A DNA stretch of 64,000 bases from Pseudomonas sp. GGS8 (GTDB lineage: Bacteria > Pseudomonadota > Gammaproteobacteria > Pseudomonadales > Pseudomonadaceae). Both the position numbers and the translations under genes were made by a program. The notes under the pieces were generated by a model that worked only from the letters and a program-made list of their open reading frames with translations, searched no databases and was not told the DNA's origin. This document shows, piece after piece, positions 35,038-44,040 of this stretch (its first letter is position 1; each line of letters opens with the position of its first letter). The stretch spans positions 3,537,501 to 3,601,500 of the forward strand of contig NZ_JALJWF010000001.1 of NCBI RefSeq assembly GCF_024168645.1. Reading direction: 5' to 3'.

Positions 35038-36448
35038 TGATCTCCAGCCGGCCCAGCAGCATGCCGAACGAGAGAATCCACTTGGCGGCGTCCGGCAGGC
35101 TGGCGAAGTTACCCGCCGGGCCAATGGTTTCGCCCAACCCCGGGCCGACGCCGGACACCGTGCTGGCCGCACCGGTCAGGGCGGTCATCCAGTCCACGCC
35201 GAGCAGCGACAGCAGTAGAGCGATCACGCAAATGGTGATGGCGAAAAAGAACGAAAAGGTCAGGATCGAACGTACGATTTCTTCGTCGAGACGGTGGCCG
35301 TTGTACTTCTGCTTGATCACCGCGCGCGGGTGAATCAACTGGTTAAGGTTGGCCTTGAGCAGAATGTAGGCCACCTGGAAGCGGAAAATCTTGATCCCGC
35401 CAGCGGTCGAGCCCGAGCAGCCGCCAACAAACCCCAGATAAAAGAACAACATCAGCGAGAAGTTGCCCCAGAGGCTGTAGTCCCCCAGTGCAAAACCTGT
35501 CGTCGTCACCACCGAAGTGACGTTCAGCGCCACATGCCGCAAGGCCTCCAGCCAGTGCAATTGGGTGGTCCACCAGTACCAGGTGCCGAGCACCAGCCAG
35601 GTCACCAGCAACATGCCGAGCAAGCCTTGCACCTGTTCATCCTTGATCAGCGCCCGACGGTTACCGCGCAACGTGGCCACATACAGGGTGAACGGCAGGG
35701 CGCCAAGAATCATGATGATGATCGCGACCCAATGCACCGCAGGCTCCGGCCATTTGGCCAACGACTGGTCGGAGGTCGAGAAGCCTCCGGTAGAAATCGC
35801 TGACATCGCATGGTTGATGGCGTCGAACGGGCTCATCCCGGCCCACCAGAACGCCAGGCTGCCGAAAATGGTGATGCCGACGTAGGTCGCAACGATCAAA
35901 CGCGCCACCATGTGCGAACGAGGCATGACCTTTTCGGAACGGTCTGATGACTCGGTCTGAAACAGCCGCATGCCACCGATGCGCAGCAATGGCAGAATCG
36001 CGACCGCCATGCCGATAAAGCCGATCCCGCCGATCCAGTGCAGCAATGAGCGCCATATCAGGATGCCGGGAGACATGGTGTCCAGGCCCGTGAGCACCGT
36101 CGAACCGGTGGCGGTGATGCCGGACATGCTTTCGAAGAACGAATCGGTGTAGCTGATGTGTTGGGTCAGCAGGAACGGCAGGGCGGCGAAGATGCACACC
36201 ACCAGCCAGCTGCTGACGGTCAGCAGGTACATGTCTCGAGGGCGCAGATGGATGTGTTCGGGGCGCCCCGGAATCACCAGGGCCAGGCCGGCGACAAAGG
36301 TAATCATGCTGGCCCAGAGGAACGATGGCAGGTCGCTGGTGTGCTCGAAAATCACCAGGGTGGCCATCGGCACGACCATGGAAATTGCCAACGTGATCAG
36401 GAAGATGCCGATGATGAAACCAATGATCCGTAAGGTCGGCAACGCCAT
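34994..36448 (-). CDS. trkH: Potassium uptake protein TrkH
   Basis: 484 residues, the normal TrkH length. Four membrane-pore-membrane repeats are visible, with selectivity-filter segments such as 'GITATGSTVLTG', 'AISTGGFSTSD', 'VTTTGFALGDY' and 'TVSGVGPGLGE'. It is the inner-membrane potassium channel subunit that works with cytosolic TrkA. The start at 36448 (MALPTLRIIGF) matches the family. The extension to 36505 does not. Confidence 0.95.
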   Translation of the reverse strand: MALPTLRIIGFIIGIFLITLAISMVVPMATLVIFEHTSDLPSFLWASMITFVAGLALVIPGRPEHIHLRPRDMYLLTVSSWLVVCIFAALPFLLTQHISYTDSFFESMSGITATGSTVLTGLDTMSPGILIWRSLLHWIGGIGFIGMAVAILPLLRIGGMRLFQTESSDRSEKVMPRSHMVARLIVATYVGITIFGSLAFWWAGMSPFDAINHAMSAISTGGFSTSDQSLAKWPEPAVHWVAIIIMILGALPFTLYVATLRGNRRALIKDEQVQGLLGMLLVTWLVLGTWYWWTTQLHWLEALRHVALNVTSVVTTTGFALGDYSLWGNFSLMLFFYLGFVGGCSGSTAGGIKIFRFQVAYILLKANLNQLIHPRAVIKQKYNGHRLDEEIVRSILTFSFFFAITICVIALLLSLLGVDWMTALTGAASTVSGVGPGLGETIGPAGNFASLPDAAKWILSFGMLLGRLEIITVFVLCIPAFWRH

Positions 36449-36570
36449 GAAGTCCGCTCGGGCTGAAATAGGGAAGGGCGCCATTCTACCTGCGGGGCAG
36501 GTCATGTAAACCGGCAGCCCTGTGGCGGATACCGCTAGAATAGGCCGACATTTTTTTCAGGAGGTGGCCG

Positions 36571-37137
36571 ATGCAGGCTCTCGACGCTTTGCTCAACCGT
36601 GTTTCCGTTCCACGACTGCTCGATCCGGCGCCCACTGCCGAGCAACGCGAAGTGCTGTTTGCCGCCGCGATGCGCGCGCCAGACCACGGCCATTTGCAGC
36701 CTTGGCGCTTCTTGACAGTCGAAGGCGCGGCGCGCGAGCAAATGGGCGAGTTACTGGCCGAAGCGGCGAAGCTGCAAGACAGCGAGGTGTCGGAAGCCGC
36801 GCTGGACAAGGCCCGTAACGGTCCGTTGCGTGCACCGCTGGTGGTTGTGGTGATCGCGCGATTGCAGGATCACGTCAAATACCCCAAGTCCGAGCAACGG
36901 TTGGCGGCAGGCTGTGCGGCTCATGGAATTTTGCTGGCCGCTTACGCGCAAGGCATTGGTGCGGTATGGCGCACCGGTGAGCTGGCCTATTCGCCGCATG
37001 TAGCCAAAGGGTTGGGCCTGGCGGAAGGGGAGGAGGTGATTGCGTTCCTTTATCTCGGTACGCCGCAGAAAGAACCGCGTGTGGCGGAGAAGGTTGATCT
37101 GGCCGAGTTTGTCAGCGCCTGGCCGGGTAGTCACTGA
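36571..37137 (+). CDS. Nitroreductase family protein (YdjA-like)
   Basis: 188 residues, FMN-binding nitroreductase fold. 'RAPDHGHLQPWRFLTVEG' and the 'GAVWRTGELAYSPHV' region match the minimal YdjA subgroup. It is expected to reduce substrates with NAD(P)H in the cytosol; the physiological substrate is unknown. A strong AGGAGGTG precedes the ATG. A REPIN follows the stop codon. Confidence 0.9.
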   Translation: MQALDALLNRVSVPRLLDPAPTAEQREVLFAAAMRAPDHGHLQPWRFLTVEGAAREQMGELLAEAAKLQDSEVSEAALDKARNGPLRAPLVVVVIARLQDHVKYPKSEQRLAAGCAAHGILLAAYAQGIGAVWRTGELAYSPHVAKGLGLAEGEEVIAFLYLGTPQKEPRVAEKVDLAEFVSAWPGSH

Positions 37138-37150
37138 GGAAACGATTCTC

Positions 37151-37257
37151 CTGTGGGAGCGGGCTTGCCCGCGATAGCGGAGTGTCAGGCACAGAGATGT
37201 TGACGGTGCCGCCGCCATCGCGGGCAAGTCGAATCGTCGCACCGCCGCTCCCACAGG
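37151..37257. repeat. REPIN, GTGGGAGCGGGCTTGCCCGC family, right arm interrupted by 16 bases
   Basis: The right arm reads CGCGGGCAAG, then a 16-base insert at 37229-37244 (TCGAATCGTCGCACCG), then CCGCTCCCAC. The insert matches the complement of the one at 14402-14417 at 12 of 16 positions. Confidence 0.8.
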
Positions 37258-37259
37258 GT

Positions 37260-38600
37260 TCAGGGTTGAACCACTGCCCCCGGTACCAACGGCAATTCCA
37301 GGCTGGCAATAAACCCGCCCCCAGGGTGATTGGCCAGCACCAGACTGCCGCCATGCCGTTCCGCCGCGCGACGCGCAATGGCCAGCCCCAGGCCATGCCC
37401 GGCCGTTGTCTGCCCCGGTGCCCGGTAGAACGGCTCCCCCAACTGATTCAAATGTTCGGCCTCTACACCGGGGCCGTGATCGCGCACGTTGACCACAATC
37501 CTGTCACCCTGACGCGACGCCTGCATTTCGATCGGTTGCCCGACCGGGTTAAAGCGTTGGGCATTGCGCAGCAGGTTGTCCACGGCGCGTTCGATCATGG
37601 TCGGCCAACCTCTGAGGTTCAGTTGCGGCTCGGCCTCAAGGCGCACGTTCTGCTCCGGCGAACTTAGCTGAGCATCCTTTTGCAGGGTATTGAGCAGTGC
37701 ATTGAGATCCACCTCTTCGGCACTGGCGTTGTCGGCATCGACCCGCGCCAACACCAGGATTTCGCTGATCAGTGCTTCCAGTCGATCGCACTCTCGGGTC
37801 AGGCGCGGCCAGAGTTTTTCCCGCTCCTGGGGATTGGCTCGCTCGGCCAGTGCCAGCGCAATACGCAGTCGGGCCAAGGGCGAACGCAATTCGTGGGACA
37901 CGTCGCGCAGCAATTGCCGCTGACTGCCGATCAGGCTTTGCAGACGCGCGCCCATGCGGTTGAAGTCGTTGGCCAGCACACCGAATTCATCGCGGCGGTT
38001 GGCCAGTTGCGCCAGGCTGTTTTGCTGATACGTCGTCTGCCCCAACTCATGCACTGCGCCACGTAAACGGCTCAGCGGTCGGGTGATGGAAAAGGTCACC
38101 AGCAGGCTGAACAGGGTCAGCACCACCAGGGCGATACCCAGCGCACTCAACGGCCAGAGCAGGCTTTCCCGGTGCCAGGCGTCCAGTTCCGGGTGTGGAA
38201 TGCGGTAGATCAGCAGGTAGGTGTCGCCCGTCTTGGCGCTGGTGTATTCATCGGTCAGGCGCCGCCATGGCAGGCGTCGATCATCGTTTTGCTGGCGTGC
38301 TTCGAAGGCGGCCGCACGCCGAGGAAAGGTGCCGCGTACTACCGGGTCCCCCGCCTCGTTGAGCACCTGAACGTCGATGTGATACTGGCGCTTGCGCTGC
38401 TCCAGGATGTCCTGGGCGGCTTCTTCGCCCTGGCTTTCGTAGGTTTGCGTCCACTGTTCGGCCAGGGTGTTGAGGCCCGGGTGCCGACTGAGAATCCACG
38501 CGTCCTGGTTGAGCATGTGCCCCAGCAAAATGGAAAGCCCTGCAACCAGAGCGATGGCCAGCCAGAAGCTGGCCAGGATACGCCAGAACAATGAGCGCAC
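37260..38600 (-). CDS. Sensor histidine kinase, CpxA-like
   Basis: 446 residues. Membrane helices at about 8-28 and 148-172 flank a periplasmic sensor domain. HAMP follows, then a HisKA dimerisation domain with phosphorylatable His236 (RDVSHELRSPLARLR) and an HATPase domain ('NLLRNAQRFN', 'DHGPGVEAEH', 'GHGLGLAIA'). It would phosphorylate the response regulator encoded at 39508, with which it brackets a Spy/CpxP-like gene. I choose a GTG at 38600 with GAGGA 6 bases upstream. The frame runs on to an ATG at 38675, but that part is translated REPIN. Confidence 0.9.
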   Translation of the reverse strand: MRSLFWRILASFWLAIALVAGLSILLGHMLNQDAWILSRHPGLNTLAEQWTQTYESQGEEAAQDILEQRKRQYHIDVQVLNEAGDPVVRGTFPRRAAAFEARQQNDDRRLPWRRLTDEYTSAKTGDTYLLIYRIPHPELDAWHRESLLWPLSALGIALVVLTLFSLLVTFSITRPLSRLRGAVHELGQTTYQQNSLAQLANRRDEFGVLANDFNRMGARLQSLIGSQRQLLRDVSHELRSPLARLRIALALAERANPQEREKLWPRLTRECDRLEALISEILVLARVDADNASAEEVDLNALLNTLQKDAQLSSPEQNVRLEAEPQLNLRGWPTMIERAVDNLLRNAQRFNPVGQPIEMQASRQGDRIVVNVRDHGPGVEAEHLNQLGEPFYRAPGQTTAGHGLGLAIARRAAERHGGSLVLANHPGGGFIASLELPLVPGAVVQP

Positions 38601-38629
38601 AGAAAATCCTCGAACAAGCCCAAATCCAT

Positions 38630-38717
38630 GTGGGAGCGAGCCTGCTCGCGATAGCGTCAGCACATTCAACATCAACGTGTCTGAAAGAACGCCATCGCGA
38701 GCAGGCTCGCTCCCACA
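38630..38717. repeat. REPIN, GTGGGAGCGAGCCTGCTCGCGA family
   Basis: GTGGGAGCGAGCCTGCTCGC at 38630 is paired with its exact complement ending at 38717. It lies between the kinase and Spy-like genes. Confidence 0.85.
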
Positions 38718-38775
38718 TTAAATTGAGTGGCATCAGACCCAACGGTGGTTAGCCGTTGGGTCCAGGGTTGACGCA

Positions 38776-39225
38776 TTATTGCGCTTTTTGTGCTTTTTGT
38801 GCTTTTTGCGCTTTCCAGGCCTTGAACTCGGCCCATTCGGCGCGACGCTCAGCTTGTTTCTTCTGGATCTCGTCGAATTGCTTCTGTTGATCCGGTTTCA
38901 GCAGGGCGCGAACGTCGGCTTCGGCTTTCTTGTGCTTGGCCTCCATCTCGTCTTTCAGGGCTTTCTGGTCAGCTGGCGAGAGTTTTTCCAGGTACTTGTC
39001 GACCAGTTGCTGACGCTCATGCATCTGCTCGCCCATGATTCTACGGATCTGCTCGCGCTGTTCGCGGCTCAGGTCCAGTTGGCTGTAAGGGCCTTTACCG
39101 TGCATCTGACCGCCGTGGCGTGAGCCGTCCATGTGATCACCCATCGGGCCTGCGCCTTCAGGCATAGCCATGGCAACGGTCGGCAGGGCGGCAGCAAACA
39201 TCAGAGCGATAAGAGTCTTGCGCAT
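38776..39225 (-). CDS. Spy/CpxP family periplasmic protein
   Basis: 149 residues with a signal peptide (cleavage after AMA, about residue 20) and two LTxxQ-type motifs, LSREQREQ and LKPDQQKQF, in a helical protein, as in Spy and CpxP. Such proteins are periplasmic chaperones or modulators of Cpx-type kinases. It lies between the response regulator and kinase genes on the same strand, which supports a role in that circuit. It ends in a tandem KAQ repeat encoded by near-identical 9-base units (38776-38810), a likely spot for length variation. AAGGAG lies 8 bases before the ATG. Confidence 0.9.
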   Translation of the reverse strand: MRKTLIALMFAAALPTVAMAMPEGAGPMGDHMDGSRHGGQMHGKGPYSQLDLSREQREQIRRIMGEQMHERQQLVDKYLEKLSPADQKALKDEMEAKHKKAEADVRALLKPDQQKQFDEIQKKQAERRAEWAEFKAWKAQKAQKAQKAQ

Positions 39226-39385
39226 GGTGTGTATCTCCTTGTCTCGTTCCCGGTACGTTCCGGATGTGTGCAGATTACGCAGATCAAGGTCAACGGCGGT
39301 CAGCGGAGCGTAAAGCTTGGGTAAAGACGGTTTTTTGCCTTGCTGACAAAACTCCACAGCCACCAGTCTGTGGTGGGGGAGCTGC

Positions 39386-39478
39386 TGTGGCGAGGGAGCT
39401 TGCTCCCGCTGGACTGCGTAGCAGTCCCGCTTTTGGGGCCGCTTCGCAGCCCAGCGGGAGCAAGCTCCCTCGCCACAG
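39386..39478. repeat. REPIN, GTGGCGAGGGAGCTTGCTCC subtype
   Basis: TGTGGCGAGGGAGCTTGCTC at 39386 is paired with its complement ending at 39478. It lies between the Spy-like and response-regulator genes. Confidence 0.85.
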
Positions 39479-39507
39479 GTTGCGCTTATCCAGTTCTTTC
39501 TCGGTTC

Positions 39508-40185
39508 TTACAGGCTGTAGTAGTAACCGCGACTGCGTAGGGCCACGATGCGCGGGCGGCCGTCGGGGTGTGGGCCGATTTTTTTACGCAGGTTGCTGAC
39601 GTGCATGTCCAGGCTGCGGTCGTACAGGGTCAATTTGCGACCGAGGGCGATTTGCGCCAGTTCCTGTTTATCCAGCGGTTCGCCAGGCTGCTTGAGCAGG
39701 GCTTCGAGCAGGCGGCTTTCGGAGACGGTCAGAGTGAACTCCTGCTCATCGATGCTGACCACCCCGCGCACCGGGCTGAAGCACAGGTCGCCCAATTCGA
39801 GCTGGCTGGAGACGGCCGTCGGATGGCTGCGGCGTAACACCGCACGCAGGCGGGCGGTCAGTTCCCGTGGGTCGCATGGCTTGGCCAGGTAATCGTCGGC
39901 GCCCAGTTCCAGGCCGAGGATGCGGTCCAGCGGTTCGCCACGGGCCGACAGCATCAGCACCGGCAAATCCGGATGGTCGCTGCGCAGTTGCTTGAGCAGT
40001 TCCAGGCCACTGCCGTCGGGCAGCATCACGTCCAGCACCACCGCCGCCGGAGACGTTTCGGCCAGCGCGCGCCGGGCGCTCTGGCCATCATGGCAGGCGC
40101 GAACCTGAAACCCTTCCTGGCTCAGCCAACTGCTCAGGAGCTCACACAGCTCCTGGTCATCATCAATTAGTAACAGCTCGCTCAT
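39508..40185 (-). CDS. OmpR-family response regulator, CpxR-like
   Basis: 225 residues. The receiver domain has acidic residues D8-D10, phospho-acceptor Asp52 (LDVMLPDGSG) and Lys102 (LAKP). It is followed by an OmpR-type winged helix ending 'RPRIVALRSRGYYYSL'. It is the presumed partner of the kinase at 37260. A 136-residue coiled-coil membrane protein gene lies just upstream on the same strand. Confidence 0.92.
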   Translation of the reverse strand: MSELLLIDDDQELCELLSSWLSQEGFQVRACHDGQSARRALAETSPAAVVLDVMLPDGSGLELLKQLRSDHPDLPVLMLSARGEPLDRILGLELGADDYLAKPCDPRELTARLRAVLRRSHPTAVSSQLELGDLCFSPVRGVVSIDEQEFTLTVSESRLLEALLKQPGEPLDKQELAQIALGRKLTLYDRSLDMHVSNLRKKIGPHPDGRPRIVALRSRGYYYSL

Positions 40186-40192
40186 GACTCAC

Positions 40193-40603
40193 TCAATTTA
40201 GCCATTGCCTACGTTTTCTGGTGGCACCACTGGCGAAGATACCGCAGAGCAGGGCCAATAGCGCTACTGCGGCCCCGATAACGAACCACTGCTGCTGATC
40301 GGTCAGCAGGCGCGGTAACGGGCTGGCCAGGGCTTCCTTGAGTTGCAGCTTCAGGCGCTGATTCTCCTGGCGCAACCGGCTCAGCTGGGCGCTTTCGCGC
40401 TCGCCATCGGTGGTTTGCAATTGTTTGCTCAGTGTTTCTCGTTGCTGCTCGCTTTCTTTCAAGCGCTGCTGCAACTCGGTGATCTGGCTGCCGGCGCTCA
40501 AGGACAGCGGCGTCGAATTACCGCCATTGGCGCTTTCTTCACCATGGGCGGGCGCCATGATCGACAACGTCACCAACATCAGACACAACGGACCTTTACG
40601 CAT
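40193..40603 (-). CDS. Signal-peptide, coiled-coil, single-membrane-helix protein
   Basis: 136 residues. A signal peptide (cleavage about residue 21, AHG) is followed by a coiled coil (about 35-95, with 'LQQRLKESEQQRETLSKQLQ') and a C-terminal membrane helix (about 103-125) ending in basic residues (TRKRRQWLN). The tail resembles that of YgiM/TIGR04211 proteins, but the SH3 domain of those proteins is missing. No function can be assigned. AGGAG lies 5 bases before the ATG at 40603. It is 7 bases upstream of the response-regulator gene, so it is probably part of the same operon and may take part in envelope-stress signalling. Confidence 0.75.
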   Translation of the reverse strand: MRKGPLCLMLVTLSIMAPAHGEESANGGNSTPLSLSAGSQITELQQRLKESEQQRETLSKQLQTTDGERESAQLSRLRQENQRLKLQLKEALASPLPRLLTDQQQWFVIGAAVALLALLCGIFASGATRKRRQWLN

Positions 40604-40712
40604 CGCAACTCCTGATTCCAATACGAGTATTGGGCAGGTTGTCGGCCGGTAAACGAGAATAATGAGCGTTGAGAGCGCGATGAACCGACAAGGTTCATCG
40701 CGCTGAAGGAGT

Positions 40713-41012
40713 TTACGGCAGGACTTGCTTGAACGGCTTGACCAGAACATTGGCGTAGACGCCTGCGGCAATGTACGGATCGGCGTCGGCCCAGGCCTTG
40801 GCGGCGCTCAGGGATTCGAATTCGGCGACGATCAGGCTGCCGGTGAAACCGGCCGCGCCCGGATCATTACTGTCGACCGCCGGGTGTGGACCGGCCAATA
40901 CGATACGACCTTCGCCTTTGAGCACTTGCAGGCGCTCCAGGTGCGCAGGCCGTGCGGCCAGTCGGGCTTCCAGGGAGTTGGCGACGTCTGTGGCAATGAT
41001 TGCGTAAAGCAT
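40713..41012 (-). CDS. YciI-like protein
   Basis: 99 residues, ferredoxin-like alpha/beta YCII domain ('[19 protein letters not shown]', '[13 protein letters not shown]') with the conserved His-Asp pair region '[10 protein letters not shown]'. The biochemical role of the family is unclear. The ATG at 41012 lies 1 base after the yciB stop codon, so the two genes form one transcription unit, as in many gammaproteobacteria. Confidence 0.92.
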   Translation of the reverse strand: MLYAIIATDVANSLEARLAARPAHLERLQVLKGEGRIVLAGPHPAVDSNDPGAAGFTGSLIVAEFESLSAAKAWADADPYIAAGVYANVLVKPFKQVLP

Positions 41013-41013
41013 G

Positions 41014-41610
41014 TCAGTCCTCGGTTTTTGGCGTTGTGGTGTCGGCATCGTGCAAGTGGCGGGACAGGTAGATGCCCTGGCCGACCAGGAACAGCAAAGT
41101 CATGCCCAGGCTGCCGAAAACCTTGAAGTCTACCCAGTAGCTCTGGAAGGTGAACGCGACGAACAGGTTGGCGGCACCGCAAAACAGGAAAAAACCGATC
41201 CAGGCGATGTTCAGACGGGTCCAGATTGGCTCCGGCAGGGTCAGCGCGTGGCCCATGATGCGTTTGATCAGCAGTTGGTCACCGACAAAGTGGCTGCCGA
41301 TGAACGCGAGGGCGAACAGCCAGTTGACCACCGGGGCTTTCCATTTCAGGAAGGTCTCGCTGTGGAACGCCAGGGTCAGGCTGCCGAAGACCAGGCAGGC
41401 AATGAGGGTCAGCCACTGGCTCTTCTCCAGCTTGCGCTGCTTGATGTACAGCGTGCCGTAGACCACCAGGGAGCTGATGATCAGCATCGCGGTGGCGCTG
41501 TAAATACCACCGACAGACAGTTGATGACCGCCAATGTCGACGACCCGCGGGTCGATTTTGAAGACGATGAAAAACAGCAGAAGCGGGATGAAGTCGATGA
41601 ATTGTTTCAC
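41014..41610 (-). CDS. yciB: Septation protein A, YciB/IspZ family
   Basis: 198 residues with five to six membrane helices. Family landmarks are '[11 protein letters not shown]' at the N-terminus, '[20 protein letters not shown]' and '[17 protein letters not shown]'. It is an inner-membrane protein linked to cell-envelope synthesis and division. The family normally begins MKQFIDFIP, which here corresponds to a GTG at 41610. An ATG at 41649 is in frame but less likely. No strong ribosome-binding site is visible. Confidence 0.92.
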   Translation of the reverse strand: MKQFIDFIPLLLFFIVFKIDPRVVDIGGHQLSVGGIYSATAMLIISSLVVYGTLYIKQRKLEKSQWLTLIACLVFGSLTLAFHSETFLKWKAPVVNWLFALAFIGSHFVGDQLLIKRIMGHALTLPEPIWTRLNIAWIGFFLFCGAANLFVAFTFQSYWVDFKVFGSLGMTLLFLVGQGIYLSRHLHDADTTTPKTED

Positions 41611-41697
41611 AGTGGCAGCCAGAAGCAGGATGTGGCGGCATAATAACAAACATATTGACGCGCGATAGCGTCAGCTGATTTGAGGTTACACAGTCCT

Positions 41698-42561
41698 GTG
41701 AATGTTGATTTGCACTGCCATAGCACGGCCTCCGATGGCGCCCTGGCGCCTGCGGCACTGGTTGCGCGTGCGTTCGAGAAAGGCGTGCGAGTCCTGGCCT
41801 TGACCGATCACGACACCCTTGAAGGCCTCGACGAGGCCCGTAGCGCCGCGACGGCGCTGGGGATGCAACTGGTCAACGGCGTCGAATTGTCCTGCACCTG
41901 GGGCGGGGCGACCATCCATGTGCTGGGCTATGGTTTCGACGTCAATGCCGCGCCGTTGGTCGAGGCCATCGCCAAACTGCACGATGGCCGCTGGCTACGG
42001 TCCGAAGAAATAAGCCGCAAGTTGGCGTTGAAAGGCATGCCGGGGGCGCTTGAAGGTGCCCGGGCCATTCAGCAGGAACTGGGTGACAGCGGCAACGCGC
42101 CGGCCCGTCCGCACTTCGCCGACTGGATGGTGCGCGAAGGTTTCGTCAAGGATCGCGCCGAAGCGTTCCGCAAATGGCTGGGCGCCGGCAAGCTGGGGGA
42201 CGTCAAACTGCACTGGCCGACCCTCGAAGACACCGTTGAGACCCTGCGCGCCGCGGGTGCCTGGGTCAGCCTGGCGCATCCCTGGCACTACGATTTCACT
42301 CGCAGCAAGCGTCGCCGCCTGATTTCTGACTATATTCAAGCCGGGGGCCACGCGATTGAAGTGGTCAATGGCCATCAGCCCGCCGAACAAGTGGGCAGCC
42401 TGGCGATTCTTGCCCGTGAGTTTGGTCTGCTGGTCAGCGCCGGCAGTGATTTTCATGGCCCTGGAGGCTGGTCCGAGATCGGTGAGTACCGCCCGCTCCC
42501 GGAGGATCTGCCGCCACTGTGGTGTCGATTCAAACATGACCCAATTATTGCCGCCGTCTGA
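41698..42561 (+). CDS. PHP-domain phosphoesterase (YciV/RNase AM family)
   Basis: 287 residues. PHP metal-binding motifs: DLHCHSTASDG (4-14), LTDHDTLEG, 'VELSC', 'LAHPWHYD' and 'GSDFHGPG'. The E. coli relative YciV (RNase AM) is a 5'-3' exonuclease/phosphatase acting on short RNA 5' ends and on 3',5'-bisphosphonucleotides. The start is a GTG at 41698 (VNVDLHCH), which matches the family; GAGG lies 12 bases upstream. The next gene (yciO type) begins 13 bases after the stop codon. Divergent from yciB. Confidence 0.9.
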   Translation: MNVDLHCHSTASDGALAPAALVARAFEKGVRVLALTDHDTLEGLDEARSAATALGMQLVNGVELSCTWGGATIHVLGYGFDVNAAPLVEAIAKLHDGRWLRSEEISRKLALKGMPGALEGARAIQQELGDSGNAPARPHFADWMVREGFVKDRAEAFRKWLGAGKLGDVKLHWPTLEDTVETLRAAGAWVSLAHPWHYDFTRSKRRRLISDYIQAGGHAIEVVNGHQPAEQVGSLAILAREFGLLVSAGSDFHGPGGWSEIGEYRPLPEDLPPLWCRFKHDPIIAAV

Positions 42562-42574
42562 ACAGGTAGAGAAT

Positions 42575-43204
42575 GTGAGTCAATTTTTCCAGATTCATCC
42601 GGAAAACCCGCAAGCGCGCCTGATCAAACAGGCTGTCGAGATCATCCGCAACGGCGGGGTGGTGATTTATCCCACAGACTCTTCCTACGCCATTGGTTGC
42701 CAGATCGGCGACAAGACCGCCGTGGAGCGTGTGCGTCGGCTGCGTCAGCTGGATGAGAAGCACAACTTCGCGCTGATTTGCAGCGACCTGTCGCAGTTGG
42801 GGCTGTTTGCCAAAATCGACACCGGCACCTTCCGTCTGCTCAAGGCCCACTTGCCGGGGCCTTACACCTTCATTCTCAACGCCACCCGCGAAGTCCCGCG
42901 GCTGTTGCTGCACCCGAAAAAACGCACCATCGGCCTGCGCGTGCCAAGCCATCCGATTGCGTTGGCGCTGCTGGAAGAACTCGGCGAACCGCTGATGAGC
43001 GTGACCCTGATCATGCCCGGCGACACCGACCCGTTGACCGATCCCTACGAAATGCGCCAGTTGCTGGAGCATCAGGTGGACCTGATCATCGACGGCGGTT
43101 ACGGCGGGATCAAGGCGTCTACCGTGATCAACCTTGCCGATGGCGAGCCGGAAGTGATCCGCGTCGGTTGCGGCGACCCTACGCCATTCATGGCCGAGGC
43201 GTAG
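42575..43204 (+). CDS. Sua5/YciO/YrdC family protein (YciO type)
   Basis: 209 residues. The YrdC-like nucleotide-binding fold has 'GGVVIYPTDSSYAIGCQIGD', the 'KKRTIGLRVPSHP' loop and 'LIIDGGYGGIKASTVINL'. The paralogue YrdC/TsaC makes threonylcarbamoyl-AMP for tRNA t6A. The role of YciO is less clear. Starts with GTG at 42575, preceded by GGTAGAGAAT. The stop codon is directly followed by the scpA start codon, giving a tight operon yciV-yciO-scpA-scpB. Confidence 0.9.
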   Translation: MSQFFQIHPENPQARLIKQAVEIIRNGGVVIYPTDSSYAIGCQIGDKTAVERVRRLRQLDEKHNFALICSDLSQLGLFAKIDTGTFRLLKAHLPGPYTFILNATREVPRLLLHPKKRTIGLRVPSHPIALALLEELGEPLMSVTLIMPGDTDPLTDPYEMRQLLEHQVDLIIDGGYGGIKASTVINLADGEPEVIRVGCGDPTPFMAEA

Positions 43205-44029
43205 ATGTCTGCCGTAGAACCAGAACCCGTTGACAGCCAGGCCGGCGCCCAGCAAGAACTGCCTTTCGCCATGGTCTATGGCCAGGCGGTCATGGAAATG
43301 CCGCTGGACCTGTACATCCCGCCGGATGCGCTCGAGGTCTTTCTGGAAGCCTTCGAAGGCCCGCTCGACCTGCTCCTGTACCTGATCCGCAAACAGAACA
43401 TCAACATCCTCGACATCCCGGTGGCGGAAATCACCCGTCAGTACATGGGCTATGTCGAGTTGATGCAGTCGGTGCGCCTGGAACTGGCCGCCGAGTACCT
43501 GGTAATGGCCGCGATGCTTGCCGAGATCAAATCGCGGATGCTGCTGCCGCGGGCCGAGACCATCGAAGACGAGGAAGACGACCCTCGCGCCGAACTGATC
43601 CGCCGTTTGCAGGAATACGAACGCTTCAAGGCCGCCGCCGAAGGCATCGATGGCCTGAGCCGCGTCGGTCGTGACGTGGTGGTGCCCAAGCTCGATGCAC
43701 CGGAAGCGAGGGCGCGCAAGCTGCTGCCGGACGTAAGCCTGGATGAGTTGCTGATGTCCATGGCCGAAGTCTTGCGCCGTGGCGACATGTTCGAAAGCCA
43801 TCAGGTCAGCCGCGAGGCACTGTCCACTCGCGAGCGCATGAGCGATGTGCTGGAACGGCTCAAGGGTGGCGGCTTCGTGCCCTTTGTCGAGCTGTTCACC
43901 GCTGAAGAAGGGCGCCTGGGGGTGGTGGTGACCTTTATGGCGATCCTCGAACTGGTCAAGGAATCCTTGGTCGAGCTGGTGCAGAATGAGCCGTTCGCGG
44001 CGATACATGTGCGAGCCCGAGCCGAATAA
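43205..44029 (+). CDS. scpA: Segregation and condensation protein A
   Basis: 274 residues, kleisin of the SMC-ScpAB condensin. 'FEGPLDLLLYLIRKQNINILDI' is the N-terminal SMC-binding helix region, and the C-terminal winged helix ('FVPFVELF') binds the SMC cap. It works with ScpB, encoded 11 bases downstream, in chromosome compaction. The first ATG (43205) follows the yciO stop codon with no gap. Downstream ATGs at 43273 and 43291 are alternatives nearer the conserved core. Confidence 0.95.
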   Translation: MSAVEPEPVDSQAGAQQELPFAMVYGQAVMEMPLDLYIPPDALEVFLEAFEGPLDLLLYLIRKQNINILDIPVAEITRQYMGYVELMQSVRLELAAEYLVMAAMLAEIKSRMLLPRAETIEDEEDDPRAELIRRLQEYERFKAAAEGIDGLSRVGRDVVVPKLDAPEARARKLLPDVSLDELLMSMAEVLRRGDMFESHQVSREALSTRERMSDVLERLKGGGFVPFVELFTAEEGRLGVVVTFMAILELVKESLVELVQNEPFAAIHVRARAE

Positions 44030-44040
44030 CGAGTTGAATC

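Noticed and set aside
38601..38675. ATG-initiated N-terminal extension of the Cpx-like kinase
   Set aside because: The extra residues come from REPIN sequence; the GTG at 38600 has GAGGA at the right spacing and begins with the membrane helix.
42545..44008. 487-codon minus-strand frame opposite yciO and scpA
   Set aside because: Shadow frame; both plus-strand genes are tightly packed with matching families.
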